Positions 27,466-36,162 of a stretch of 64,000 bases of DNA are shown piece by piece. Each line of letters opens with the position of its first letter. The first letter of the stretch is position 1. This DNA comes from an uncultured Rhodospirillales bacterium. GTDB lineage: Bacteria > Pseudomonadota > Alphaproteobacteria > ATCC43930 > CGMCC-115725. A model generated the notes under the pieces. The model was not told the origin of the DNA. It made no database searches and worked only from the letters and a program-made list of their open reading frames with translations. The translations under genes were made by a program, and so were the position numbers. The stretch spans positions 1 through 64,000 of the forward strand of contig CAIKMD010000002.1 in assembly GCA_903828515.1 (NCBI GenBank), in the 5' to 3' direction.

Positions 27466-28695
27466 ATGCTCACGATTGAACAAAACGAATTATTGACGCG
27501 GATCGGACGGGGCACGCCGATGGGCGGGTTGATCCGGCGATACTGGATACCGGCGCTATTCGCCGATCAATTGCCGGGGCCGGATTGCGATCCGGTTCGC
27601 GTCAAGCTGATGGGCGAGTCGCTCATCGCCTTTCGCGACACGCTCGGCCGGATCGGCCTGCTGCAGGAACTGTGTCCGCACCGAACGGCATCGCTGTTCT
27701 TCGGTCGCAACGAGGAATGCGGTATTCGCTGCATCTATCACGGCTGGAAATTCGACGTCGAGGGCAATTGCGTCGATCTGCCGACCGAACCGCCGACCAG
27801 TACGATCAAGGAACGCGTAAAGGCGAGGGCCTATCCTTGCATCGAACGCGGCGGCCTGATCTGGACCTATATGGGCCCCGCCGAACACCGTCCCGAGTTT
27901 CCCGCGATCGAGTGGACCGAATTGCCGGCGTCGCATCGGCGGATCAGCCGGCGGCTCCAGGAATGTAACTGGCTTCAGGCTCTCGAGGGCGGTTTCGATT
28001 CCACCCATTTGAGCTTTTTGCACAAAGGTGATCTTTCCTTCAGCCATCCCTTGCCGTCGGATTTCGAATTCAAGGTCACCGATTCCGGATTCATTTGCGG
28101 CTATGGACGGGAAATCGACGGACGCATGATGTGGTCGAGCGACACGCTGCTCATGCCGTTTCATAAATTGATCGGCACGGAGCTTCCCGGCGCGCATACC
28201 TGGGTGCCGGTGGATGATGAGACGACTTTGCTTTACAGCGTCGATTACAATCCGGAGCAGCCGCTCAGCGAGGCGCAACATGCGGCCTACGCCTCCGGTG
28301 ATCGGATGCACGCCGTGAATGAAGCCGGCTCCGACCGCATGGCGCAGAATCGCGATAACGATTATCGCATCGACCGTACCCATCAACGCAGCGGAAAATC
28401 CTTCAGCGGCATACGCGGTATCGGCGTGCAGGACACCGCGATTCAGGAAAGCATGGGATTGATCGCGGACCGGTCGCAGGAAAATCTCGGCGTTGGCGAT
28501 CTCGGAATCGTGCAGTTGCGCCGGTATCTGTTGCGGGCGGTCGAGGATTATCAGGCGGGGCGGGATATTCCGGCGCAAGAACCGAAATCCTACCGGATGC
28601 GCCCGCTCTGCTCGTACACGCCAAAAGGCCCGACCATGACCGAAATCATGGATACGCATCTGAAGGCGATGACCGCGCTCGCCATGAGGGCATAG
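27466..28695 (+). CDS. Rieske [2Fe-2S] aromatic ring-hydroxylating oxygenase, phthalate-dioxygenase-like (second copy)
   Basis: 409 residues. Rieske ligands C70-x-H72 and C89-x-x-H92; mononuclear iron D178, H181, H186. The N-terminal Rieske half is almost the same as in the protein from 22001-23215, but the substrate-binding half has diverged, suggesting a duplicated oxygenase with a different substrate. It is cotranscribed with the TrzA-like amidohydrolase, which hints at a nitrogen heterocycle or aminated ring as substrate; that is inference. Confidence 0.9.
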   Translation: MLTIEQNELLTRIGRGTPMGGLIRRYWIPALFADQLPGPDCDPVRVKLMGESLIAFRDTLGRIGLLQELCPHRTASLFFGRNEECGIRCIYHGWKFDVEGNCVDLPTEPPTSTIKERVKARAYPCIERGGLIWTYMGPAEHRPEFPAIEWTELPASHRRISRRLQECNWLQALEGGFDSTHLSFLHKGDLSFSHPLPSDFEFKVTDSGFICGYGREIDGRMMWSSDTLLMPFHKLIGTELPGAHTWVPVDDETTLLYSVDYNPEQPLSEAQHAAYASGDRMHAVNEAGSDRMAQNRDNDYRIDRTHQRSGKSFSGIRGIGVQDTAIQESMGLIADRSQENLGVGDLGIVQLRRYLLRAVEDYQAGRDIPAQEPKSYRMRPLCSYTPKGPTMTEIMDTHLKAMTALAMRA

Positions 28696-28805
28696 CCGAC
28701 ACGGCTCCATTCCGCTTCCGCGGCGCAGATCATGATCTGTGGAACCAATCTCCAGCCTCAGTCTTGAGTCGCACGCGAATAAAAACGGGACATGGAGAGA
28801 ACATC

Positions 28806-29054
28806 ATGAAAATGTGGTCAGGTTTGGCGTTGGGTTCCGCGATGATTTGTCTCGCGGCTTGCGGACAGACGGTCGGCGACCGTGCGTTGAGCGGCGCGGC
28901 GATCGGCGCGGGTTCGGGTGCGGCGATCGGCGCCATCGCGGGTCCTGTCGGGGCCGGCACCGGTGCGGCGATCGGCGCGGGCGTTGGCGCCGTGACCGGC
29001 GCGGCGACCAGCCCGAGCCAGGTCGATCTCGGTCGGCCGGTCTGGGAGCGCTAG
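28806..29054 (+). CDS. Small glycine-zipper lipoprotein
   Basis: 82 residues. A lipoprotein signal with lipobox LAAC puts the lipidated cysteine at residue 19. The centre repeats GAAIGAGSGAAIGAIAGP and similar GxxxG units, a glycine-zipper membrane segment like that of YMGG/OmpA-associated small proteins. GGAGAG precedes the ATG at 28806. Likely a cell-envelope protein; function otherwise unknown. It stands alone before a hairpin. Confidence 0.75.
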   Translation: MKMWSGLALGSAMICLAACGQTVGDRALSGAAIGAGSGAAIGAIAGPVGAGTGAAIGAGVGAVTGAATSPSQVDLGRPVWER

Positions 29055-29076
29055 TCTCCTTCGCCTACCGCATGAG

Positions 29077-29111
29077 GGCCGCGCGCGTTGCGATGTTAAG
29101 CGCGCGCGGCC
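29077..29111. terminator. Strong hairpin between convergent genes
   Basis: GGCCGCGCGCG (29077-29087) pairs perfectly over 11 bp with CGCGCGCGGCC (29101-29111) around a 13-base loop. The right arm overlaps the last codons and stop of the allophanate hydrolase gene. Neither side has a long T run, so it may be a weak bidirectional terminator or a block to antisense read-through. Confidence 0.5.
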
Positions 29112-30919
29112 TTATATGCGCGCCAACCGCCGAACGCCGTAATGTTCTCGGCGGCGACGGCAGCGTAAGCCTCGCATAGAAATCCTTTGACCGTCGTGCC
29201 GTCGGCCAGCGTGATCGTGCCGATGCCGAGCGGCGGGGGAATGGCGGCCACGAACGCGCCGAACGCGATCGTCGGCATTTCCCAAATTTCGAGATCGATT
29301 CCTCCGGCGCCGACTCCGTCGAACACGAGGCCTGGTCGAGCTACCGAACCGTCTGACAAAGCGTAAAGGCTATAGCCGGTCGTGGTTCGTGCCGTGCGCG
29401 CCAGGATTGCGCCGCAGGCCGTGAGTTCATGATTGAGCGGCTGACCGGAAAGATGGGCGCCGAGAACGGCGACGCCGACCGTATCGCGCGTGGGCTCGTT
29501 GAGGATCGTCGGAGACGCCGGCGGCAAGCGGTGGCCGGTGGCGCCGATCGTGGCGGCGTCGAGCGTTCGATGCAGCCGGCCGGCGATGCCGGCAAGCATT
29601 CCATCCATGAAGGCCCGCCCGAACAACGTCACGCCGAAGGGCAGTCCGTTGGTGCGAAACCCCGCCGGAACTGCGACCGCCGATAGGTCGAGCAGATTGG
29701 TGAACGTCGTATAGCGCCCCAGATTACCGTTGAGACGGATCGGATCGGCCATGACCGCATCGATCCGATAGGTCGTGCCCGTGGTCGGCAACAGCATGAC
29801 ATCCATGCGCGACCATTCGACATCGGCCAGACGCGATAGCGCGGCCAGCCGGTATTGGCCCTCGAAGGCATCGACCGCGCTCAACGCACGCGCGCCGAGA
29901 ATGATCTCGCGGGTGACGGCGTTCATCGCATCGGGCGAGATGCGTGCGAAATCCTTGATCGCGGCAAGGCGCTCGGCGACCCAGGGACCGTCATAGAGAA
30001 GCTGACCCGCTTGCGCGAATGGCGTGAAATCGATCGCTGTCTTGATCCCACCGATCGCTTCCAGTCGAAGAACGCTATCGGCAAAGAGCGCCGCAGCCTC
30101 GGTGTCGCCGAAGAACTCAAGGGGCTCGGCGGGTACGCCGAAACGAAACGAGGCGGATATCGACGGTAGGTTGGTAGGGCCGGGCGCGTGACGCGACATC
30201 GGATCGTCGGGATCGAATCCCGCCGCGATACCGGCGACGCGGATGCCGTCCTCGACCGAGCCGGCGAAGACGGAGATGCAATCGAGGCTTCGGCAGGCGT
30301 TGACCAAGCCCCTGGTACTGAGCCAGCCGCGCGTCGGCTTGATCCCGACGATGTTGTTGAAGCCGGCTGGCACGCGGCCCGATCCCGCCGTGTCGGTGCC
30401 GAGAGAAAAGCTGATCCGGCCGTTCGCGACCGCGACGGCTGAGCCCGAACTCGATCCTCCCGAGATGTACCGCTCGTCGAAAGCGGACGATGGCACGCCG
30501 TAGGGTGAGCGGGTGCCGACAAGTCCGGTCGCGAACTGATCGAGGTTCTGCTTGCCGAGACAGATCGCGCCGGCCGCTTCGATCTTCTCGACGACGGTCG
30601 CGGAGCGCGTCGGGACATAGGCAAATCCCGGGCAACCCGCCGTCGTCGGCAATCCGGTGACGTCGATGTTGTCTTTGACGCCAAAGGGAATTCCGAAAAG
30701 CGGCAACGACTCGCCGGCGGCCCGCCGGCGCTTGGCATCATCGAGTCTCGCCATGATCGACGCCAAGGGCGCCACCGTAATCCATACGCTTTGCGTGGCA
30801 TCGGCGCCGATCCGGGCATGGAGGTCGGCGATAATCTGGGCGGGATCGAGCCCCGCGTCGTACGCGGCCGTCAATGACGCGATGTCGAGGGGGCGTTCGG
30901 TATCACACGGTTTCGACAT
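29096..30919 (-). CDS. atzF: Allophanate hydrolase
   Basis: 607 residues, the usual size. The N-terminal amidase-signature domain has the catalytic triad K82 (VKDNID), the cis-serine in GGSSSGS (156-158) and nucleophile S180 (DTAGSGR). Residues about 470-607 form the allophanate hydrolase C-terminal domain (VGVAVLGAHLSGQPLN ... ITAFGGWRAYKA), which sets full-length enzymes apart from plain amidases. It splits allophanate to ammonia and CO2 in the cytoplasm. It is the last gene of the nine-gene leftward operon; its ATG at 30919 overlaps the gntR gene by 17 bases. Confidence 0.93.
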   Translation of the reverse strand: MSKPCDTERPLDIASLTAAYDAGLDPAQIIADLHARIGADATQSVWITVAPLASIMARLDDAKRRRAAGESLPLFGIPFGVKDNIDVTGLPTTAGCPGFAYVPTRSATVVEKIEAAGAICLGKQNLDQFATGLVGTRSPYGVPSSAFDERYISGGSSSGSAVAVANGRISFSLGTDTAGSGRVPAGFNNIVGIKPTRGWLSTRGLVNACRSLDCISVFAGSVEDGIRVAGIAAGFDPDDPMSRHAPGPTNLPSISASFRFGVPAEPLEFFGDTEAAALFADSVLRLEAIGGIKTAIDFTPFAQAGQLLYDGPWVAERLAAIKDFARISPDAMNAVTREIILGARALSAVDAFEGQYRLAALSRLADVEWSRMDVMLLPTTGTTYRIDAVMADPIRLNGNLGRYTTFTNLLDLSAVAVPAGFRTNGLPFGVTLFGRAFMDGMLAGIAGRLHRTLDAATIGATGHRLPPASPTILNEPTRDTVGVAVLGAHLSGQPLNHELTACGAILARTARTTTGYSLYALSDGSVARPGLVFDGVGAGGIDLEIWEMPTIAFGAFVAAIPPPLGIGTITLADGTTVKGFLCEAYAAVAAENITAFGGWRAYKAARA

Positions 30920-31568
30920 AACGCTCGTAGGTGACTTCGACGGTTGTAATGTGCGACCGCATTTCGGCGACGGCGGCATCCTGATTGCGTTGCATGATAG
31001 CGGCAACGACACGGTCATGCTCGGCATGCGATCGCTTCAGGCGTCCGCGCGCGCGAAACTGCGTGCCGCTGAACGGCGATAGCCGGGTTCGCGTCGCGAA
31101 AGTCAGTTCGGCGAGATAGTCGTTGTGACTGCCGACATAAATCAATTCATGAAATTGTTCGTTCATCCGATGATAATGCTTCGGGTCGCCATTCTCGGCC
31201 AAGGCGCCGAGGTCGGCATGCAACGCCTGTAACTGCGTGCGTTCTTCGTCCGTCATGTGCAGCGCGGAGAGACCGGCGCATAACGCTTCAAGCTCGGCGA
31301 GAACGCCGAACATGCCGCGCAGCCGTTCCGGGCTCGGCTTGGCAACGATCGCGCTGCGATGCGGGCGGATTTCGACGAGGCCGGAAGCGGCAAGCTCGCG
31401 AATGGCCTCGCGGACCGGCGTCCGCGACACGCCGAATTTTTGCGCGATCTCGATCTCTTCGAGCGCCATGCCCGGCGAGATGCGTCCGGTCATGATTTCC
31501 TCGCCGATCAGGCTGCGCAACTCGGCGCCCCGTGTCGTGCTGCGCGGTTTTGCGCTGGCGTCAGCCAT
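30903..31568 (-). CDS. GntR-family regulator, FadR/FCD subfamily (operon-internal)
   Basis: 221 residues. The winged helix includes KFGVSRTPVREAIRELAASGLVEIRPHRSAIV (about residues 45-75). The C-terminal all-helical FCD ligand-binding domain has the conserved histidine pattern (MNEQFHELI, HAEHDRVVAAI). Its start overlaps the end of the AtzH-like gene by 8 bases and its end overlaps atzF. The likely targets are the TTGTATRCAA palindromes at 39047-39056 and 39350-39365 in the control region of this operon and the divergent biuret operon. Inducer probably a ureide. Confidence 0.9.
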   Translation of the reverse strand: MADASAKPRSTTRGAELRSLIGEEIMTGRISPGMALEEIEIAQKFGVSRTPVREAIRELAASGLVEIRPHRSAIVAKPSPERLRGMFGVLAELEALCAGLSALHMTDEERTQLQALHADLGALAENGDPKHYHRMNEQFHELIYVGSHNDYLAELTFATRTRLSPFSGTQFRARGRLKRSHAEHDRVVAAIMQRNQDAAVAEMRSHITTVEVTYERYVETV

Positions 31569-31941
31569 CGATCGTGCTCACTTGCGCAGCGACGACGCAC
31601 CAGCCGGTCGGCATGCGCGCCCAGGTTTGCATCTGGCGACCGATCTTGCCGGGCGCGCTCTCGCGGCGAAACAGGATGCTGGTGGTGGCGAAGTCGCGTC
31701 CGAACGTGGTGATGGTCGTGCGCTCGACGTTGCGGTCGAGGCCGGTCGGCGAGCGCCCGCGGCGGAAGGCGCGAATCTCGTCCATGCCGTGCAGATTCTC
31801 GCCACCGCCGTAGCGCACGGTCCGCTTGTCGTCCCAGAACAGGGCTTCCAGTACCGGCACGTCGTTGGCGATCAGAGCGGTTTGATAGCGCGCGAAGGCC
31901 GCCTCGACTTCGGCGACGATTTCCGGCAGATCGATCTCCAT
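31561..31941 (-). CDS. AtzH/HpxZ-like DUF3225 protein
   Basis: About 126 residues, a compact NTF2-like fold of the DUF3225 family: VEAAFARYQTALIANDVPVLEALFWDD and TVRYGGGENLHGMDEIRAFR, then RNVERTTITTFGRDFATT. Members are encoded beside AtzE-type amidases (AtzH in triazine catabolism, HpxZ in oxalurate catabolism). The second of two adjacent ATG codons (31941) is chosen because AGGAGG is 5 bases before it; the first (31944) leaves only 2. It starts 9 bases after atzE. Confidence 0.85.
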   Translation of the reverse strand: MEIDLPEIVAEVEAAFARYQTALIANDVPVLEALFWDDKRTVRYGGGENLHGMDEIRAFRRGRSPTGLDRNVERTTITTFGRDFATTSILFRRESAPGKIGRQMQTWARMPTGWCVVAAQVSTIDG

Positions 31942-31950
31942 CATTTCCTC

Positions 31951-33342
31951 CTAGAGCACGGCCGGTTTTATATGCGCGATGCCGTCCCGTTCCAACACGC
32001 GGGCGACCCGCAGCGCGAGATCCTCGCGCCACGGCGCGACGACGATCTGCACGCCGAGCGGCAGACCCTGATCGAGCCAGACCGGCGCGCAGACGACCGG
32101 GACCCCGATAAACGAAAACGGCTGGGTGAAGATACCGAGATTGGGGCGGACGGCCATCGTCTTGCCGTCGAGCGTGAATTCGCTTTGGCCGATTTTCGGC
32201 GCGCGTGCCGGCGTTGCCGGTGCCAGCACGACATCGACCGTCTCGAAGAGCTGGAGGACCTGCTCGCCGAACCAGCGGCGAAAGCGTTGCGCCTGGATGA
32301 TCCAGGCGTTGGGAATGGCCGCGCCGGCGATCAGCCGGTCGCGCACGGCGGGATCGAAATCGGCCCCGCGCGTGCGCAACCGGTCGATGTGAAGGGCGGC
32401 GCCTTCGGCGGCGGTAATGATATAGGCGGCGGCACGGGCGCGGGCCGCTTCGGGGATCTCAACGATCGTCGAGACATCCAGCGCCTGGGCGACTTTTTCG
32501 ACCGCGGCGAAGACGGCAGGTTCGCCCTGGCGCGCGAAATAGTCCTTGGCGATGGCGATCCGAACACCGCGCAGGCCGTTTTCGATACCGGGGAGGGCAG
32601 GCTCCGGGGCGCGCGTCGTCGTGGCCGGGTCGTCGGCATCGGGCCCCTGCATGGCGTCATAGGCGCGGGCCAGATCGGCGACATTGCGCGCTAGAGGCCC
32701 CAGGTGATCGAGACTATGCACGAACGGAAAACTACCGGCCCGGCTCAGCCGGCCATAGGTGGGTTTCAACCCGAAGACGCCGCACAGCGCCGATGGCACG
32801 CGGATCGATCCGTTGGTGTCGGAGCCGAGCGCTAGTGGCACGAAGCCGGCGGCGACGGCGGCGCCCGATCCACCGGACGATCCGCCGCTCATATGGTCGA
32901 GCGCATGCGGATTGCGGGACGGACCGTCATGGATATTCTCGCCGGTGAAGTCGTAGGCGTATTCGCCCATGTTGAGCGCGCCGACCAGAATGCCGCCCGC
33001 CGCTTCGAGGCGCCGGACGAGGGCGCCGTCACGCGCCGAGGGTGGGCGCTCGCGATTGATTTTCGATCCCGCGCGGGTGGGAAGTCCGGCGACATCGATC
33101 AGGTTCTTGACCGCGAAGGGAACGCCGGCGAGCGGACCCAGCTTCTCGCCGCGGGCACGCCTTTGGTCGATCGCGTCGGCTGTCGCGCGTGCGCGTGCCG
33201 CCACTACATCCGTGAAGGCGTTGACCTTGCCGTCATGCTGCTCGATGCGATCGAGGGTCTGGTCGATGACGGTGCGCGCCGCGATACGCCCGGTGCTGAC
33301 GGCGGCCGCGATCTCACCAGCCGTTGCGTCCACCGCGATCAC
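31951..33342 (-). CDS. atzE: AtzE/HpxY-type amidase, large subunit of 1-carboxybiuret or oxalurate hydrolase
   Basis: 463 residues of the amidase-signature family. Catalytic K79 (PFAVKNLID), cis-serine in GGSSGGS (155-156) and nucleophile S179 (GSDTNGSIR). AtzE needs the small AtzG subunit, and the gene for an AtzG-like protein directly precedes it with a GTGA overlap, the start codon being GTG at 33342. Known members deaminate 1-carboxybiuret to 1,3-dicarboxyurea (cyanuric acid route); the Hpx homologues act on oxalurate. Both outcomes feed ammonia release, so the exact substrate is open. Confidence 0.88.
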   Translation of the reverse strand: MIAVDATAGEIAAAVSTGRIAARTVIDQTLDRIEQHDGKVNAFTDVVAARARATADAIDQRRARGEKLGPLAGVPFAVKNLIDVAGLPTRAGSKINRERPPSARDGALVRRLEAAGGILVGALNMGEYAYDFTGENIHDGPSRNPHALDHMSGGSSGGSGAAVAAGFVPLALGSDTNGSIRVPSALCGVFGLKPTYGRLSRAGSFPFVHSLDHLGPLARNVADLARAYDAMQGPDADDPATTTRAPEPALPGIENGLRGVRIAIAKDYFARQGEPAVFAAVEKVAQALDVSTIVEIPEAARARAAAYIITAAEGAALHIDRLRTRGADFDPAVRDRLIAGAAIPNAWIIQAQRFRRWFGEQVLQLFETVDVVLAPATPARAPKIGQSEFTLDGKTMAVRPNLGIFTQPFSFIGVPVVCAPVWLDQGLPLGVQIVVAPWREDLALRVARVLERDGIAHIKPAVL

Positions 33343-33542
33343 AGGCGGTAGACCGGTGCCGGCTCAATCTCGTCCTCGAGCGGAAACGCGAGGACCAGAA
33401 GGGCCTGTTCTTCCGACACCTTGAGATGCGCCAGCGCGCTCAGGCGCCACGCTGGCAGGACGTGGAATTTCAGCACGGCCAAGGTCGCGTCGAGCAACGC
33501 CTCGCGTTCTTCATCGGTCGACAGCGATCGAAACTGGGTCAT
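33339..33542 (-). CDS. atzG: AtzG/HpxX-like small subunit (DUF4089)
   Basis: 67 residues, matching the AtzG/DUF4089 family in size and in the pattern LDATLAVLKFHVLPAWR followed by an acidic C terminus (FPLEDEIEPAPVYRL). AtzG is a GatC-like partner that completes the AtzE amidase. It overlaps atzE by 4 bases and starts 12 bases after the ABC ATPase gene. The ribosome binding site is weak, so translation may be coupled to the upstream gene. Confidence 0.85.
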   Translation of the reverse strand: MTQFRSLSTDEEREALLDATLAVLKFHVLPAWRLSALAHLKVSEEQALLVLAFPLEDEIEPAPVYRL

Positions 33543-33554
33543 GCCTACGCGCGA

Positions 33555-35249
33555 TTAGACAGGTGGATGGGGAATGGCGTCAATCAGTTCGCGCGTATAG
33601 TCGGCTTTGGGCGCTTCAAGAACCTGCTCGGCGGTGCCTTGTTCCACGATCCGGCCCTGGCGCATCACGATGACTCGATCGCACAACAGGCGGACGACGT
33701 GAAGGTCATGGCTGACGAAGAGGTAGCTCATGCCCAGAGTCGCCTTGAGGTCCTGCAACAGATTGAGCACGACGGCCTGCACCGACACGTCGAGCGCGGC
33801 GGTCGGCTCGTCCAGGATCACCAGTTCGGGCCGCAATGCGATGGCGCGGGCAATGCCGACCCGCGCCTTTTGTCCGCCGGAAAGCTGATGCGGAAACCGG
33901 TCGAGCAGGTTGCCAGGCAAACCGACGAGCCGCGCGAGTTCTTCGACCTGGGTGCGAACGCTGCCTGAGCCCGTGTCTTCGCCCATGCGCAGGATCGGAT
34001 CGGCAATGGCGCGCGCCGCGGTGTAGCGCGGATTGAGGCTGTCGGTGGGGTCCTGGAATACCATCTGGATGCGTCGCCGCCATGCCGAGCCGGCGAAACG
34101 CCGTGCGGGGATCGTGCCGATATCCTCGCCGGCGAAAACGATCTTGCCGGCCGTTGGATCGAGGAGCCGCATCACCATCATCGAGGTTGTCGATTTGCCG
34201 CAGCCCGATTCGCCGACGAGGCCGACGCTTTCGCCGGTGCCGACCTCGAAGCTGATGCCGTCGACGGCGCGAAACGCGCTCGTGTCCTGATCGGATTTGC
34301 GGCCGAAGAACTTGGCAAGTCCACCGCTGGCATCCTGCCGGCGGTATTCCTTCACCAGATTCTCGACCTTGAGGATTGGCGTGCCGCCGAGCGCAACCGG
34401 TGCCGGTGCGATCGGCGGTGTTGCGATTTCCTCGGGAAGAAGGTCGCGCAAGGTGATGCCGGGACGCGGCGTGGCGCGTACCAGTTTGCGCGTATAGCGA
34501 TGTGTCGGCTTCAGGAAGATGGACGTCGATTCTGCTGACTCGACGACCTTACCCTGCTCCATCACGATGACTTTGTCGCAATAGGTGGCGGCAAGCCCGA
34601 GATCGTGGGTGATCAGGATCGTCGACATATTGCGTTCGCGGGTCAACTCGACGACGAGGTCCATGACGGCCTTTTGCGTCGTCACGTCGAGGCCGGTCGT
34701 CGGCTCGTCGGCGATCAGGAGCTGGGGTTTGCAGGCGAGCGCGAGTGCGATGACGATGCGTTGGCACATGCCGCCCGAGAGCTCGAAAGGATAGGCGTGA
34801 TAGCGTTCCTCGGGGTTCGCGATGCGGACCTGGCGAAGAATGCCGATCGCCTTTTCCTTCGCGTCGCGCGACGTCGCTTGAACGTGCTCGATCAGCACAT
34901 CTTCGATCTGTCGGCCGACCTTGCGAATCGGATTGAGCGCCGCGCGCGGGTTCTGGAAGATCATCGATATCTCGCGCCCGCGCAGATCGCGCATCGCGCC
35001 TTCGCTGATCGTCCGCAGGTCGGTACCGCCGAAGCTGACCGTGCCGTCGGCAATCCGGCCGGCGCGATCGAGGATACGCATGACGGCATAGGACGTGACC
35101 GACTTTCCCGAGCCGGATTCGCCCACGATGCCGACGGTTTCGCCTTTGGCGATCGTCAGGCTGACTTTCTCGACCGCCCGCACGGTGCCGCGCCGCGTGG
35201 CGAATTCGACGGTAAGGTTCTGAATGTCGAGGAGGGCTGTATCGGACAT
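33555..35249 (-). CDS. Fused ABC transporter ATP-binding protein, DppD-DppF type
   Basis: 564 residues with two complete nucleotide-binding domains. Walker A motifs are GESGSGKS (first) and GESGCGKS (second); signature motifs are LSGGMCQR and LSGGQKAR; Walker B ends LLIADEP and LVILDEP. It powers the peptide/nickel-type importer encoded just upstream (genes at 35257-38832). The start lies 7 bases after the DppC-like gene. The next gene downstream is atzG, which ties the importer to amide hydrolysis. Confidence 0.93.
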   Translation of the reverse strand: MSDTALLDIQNLTVEFATRRGTVRAVEKVSLTIAKGETVGIVGESGSGKSVTSYAVMRILDRAGRIADGTVSFGGTDLRTISEGAMRDLRGREISMIFQNPRAALNPIRKVGRQIEDVLIEHVQATSRDAKEKAIGILRQVRIANPEERYHAYPFELSGGMCQRIVIALALACKPQLLIADEPTTGLDVTTQKAVMDLVVELTRERNMSTILITHDLGLAATYCDKVIVMEQGKVVESAESTSIFLKPTHRYTRKLVRATPRPGITLRDLLPEEIATPPIAPAPVALGGTPILKVENLVKEYRRQDASGGLAKFFGRKSDQDTSAFRAVDGISFEVGTGESVGLVGESGCGKSTTSMMVMRLLDPTAGKIVFAGEDIGTIPARRFAGSAWRRRIQMVFQDPTDSLNPRYTAARAIADPILRMGEDTGSGSVRTQVEELARLVGLPGNLLDRFPHQLSGGQKARVGIARAIALRPELVILDEPTAALDVSVQAVVLNLLQDLKATLGMSYLFVSHDLHVVRLLCDRVIVMRQGRIVEQGTAEQVLEAPKADYTRELIDAIPHPPV

Positions 35250-35256
35250 GGCGGCC

Positions 35257-36162
35257 TCAGGTCCGGCGCTGTGGGTCGACGATGTCGCGCAATCCGTCGC
35301 CCAAGAGATTGAAGCAGAACACGGCCAGCATCAGGGCCGCGCCGGGGAAGAACGCGATCCACCAATCGCCGGAGACGATGAAGCCCGCGCCTTCGGCGAC
35401 CATGATTCCCCATTCGGGCGTCGGCGGCTTCACGCCCAGCCCGATGAAGGAAAGCCCGGCCGCGTTCAGGATTGCATAGCCCATGGTCAGCGACATCTGG
35501 ACCACCATGATCGGCATGATATTGGGCAGGATTTGCGTCAGCACGATTCGCATTTCGCTGTTGCCGGTCAGGCGCGCGGCCTGCACGAAACCGGAATCAC
35601 GGCGGATATTGGCTTCGGCGCGGGCGATCCGCGCGTAAAGCGGGAAGTTGATGATCGCGGTCGCGATCACGATGTTGGTCACCGTGTTGCCCAGTGCGGC
35701 GACGATGCCCATGGCCAGCACGAAGAGCGGAAAGGCCATGATCGTGTCGGCGGTGCGTCCCACCACCTGATCGATCCAGCCGCCGAAGAAGCCGGCGGCG
35801 ATGCCGGCGACGCCGCCCATCGCGAAAACCAGGGCCACCGAGAAGACGGCGATTGCCATGTCGAGCCGCGTGGCCACGACGACGCGGCTGAACATATCGC
35901 GGCCGAGTTGATCGGTGCCGAACCAGTGTTGCAGGGACGGCGGTTTCAGAGCCGCGGCGGTGTCGCTGGCCAGCGGGCTGTAGGGTACGATCGCCGGTCC
36001 GATCACCGCGCAGATGAGCAGGACGACAAACAAGGCGAAGGCAATGCCGCTGACCGGGTTTTCGGCAAACGTATAGCGGGCATGCTGCAACGTGGCGGTC
36101 GCGCTGCGCATAAACCCGGATGATGTGGCCGTCGGTTCGGCCTCGGTTTCGAGCGCGCTCAT
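35257..36162 (-). CDS. ABC transporter permease, DppC type
   Basis: 301 residues with about six membrane segments. The N-terminal cytoplasmic stretch is followed by the OppC-N pattern (NPVSGIAFALFVVLLICAVIGPAIVPY) and a permease core with the EAA loop VQAARLTGNSEMRIVLTQILPN. Its ATGA start overlaps the stop of the DppB-type gene. It is part of the importer in the nine-gene operon. Confidence 0.92.
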   Translation of the reverse strand: MSALETEAEPTATSSGFMRSATATLQHARYTFAENPVSGIAFALFVVLLICAVIGPAIVPYSPLASDTAAALKPPSLQHWFGTDQLGRDMFSRVVVATRLDMAIAVFSVALVFAMGGVAGIAAGFFGGWIDQVVGRTADTIMAFPLFVLAMGIVAALGNTVTNIVIATAIINFPLYARIARAEANIRRDSGFVQAARLTGNSEMRIVLTQILPNIMPIMVVQMSLTMGYAILNAAGLSFIGLGVKPPTPEWGIMVAEGAGFIVSGDWWIAFFPGAALMLAVFCFNLLGDGLRDIVDPQRRT

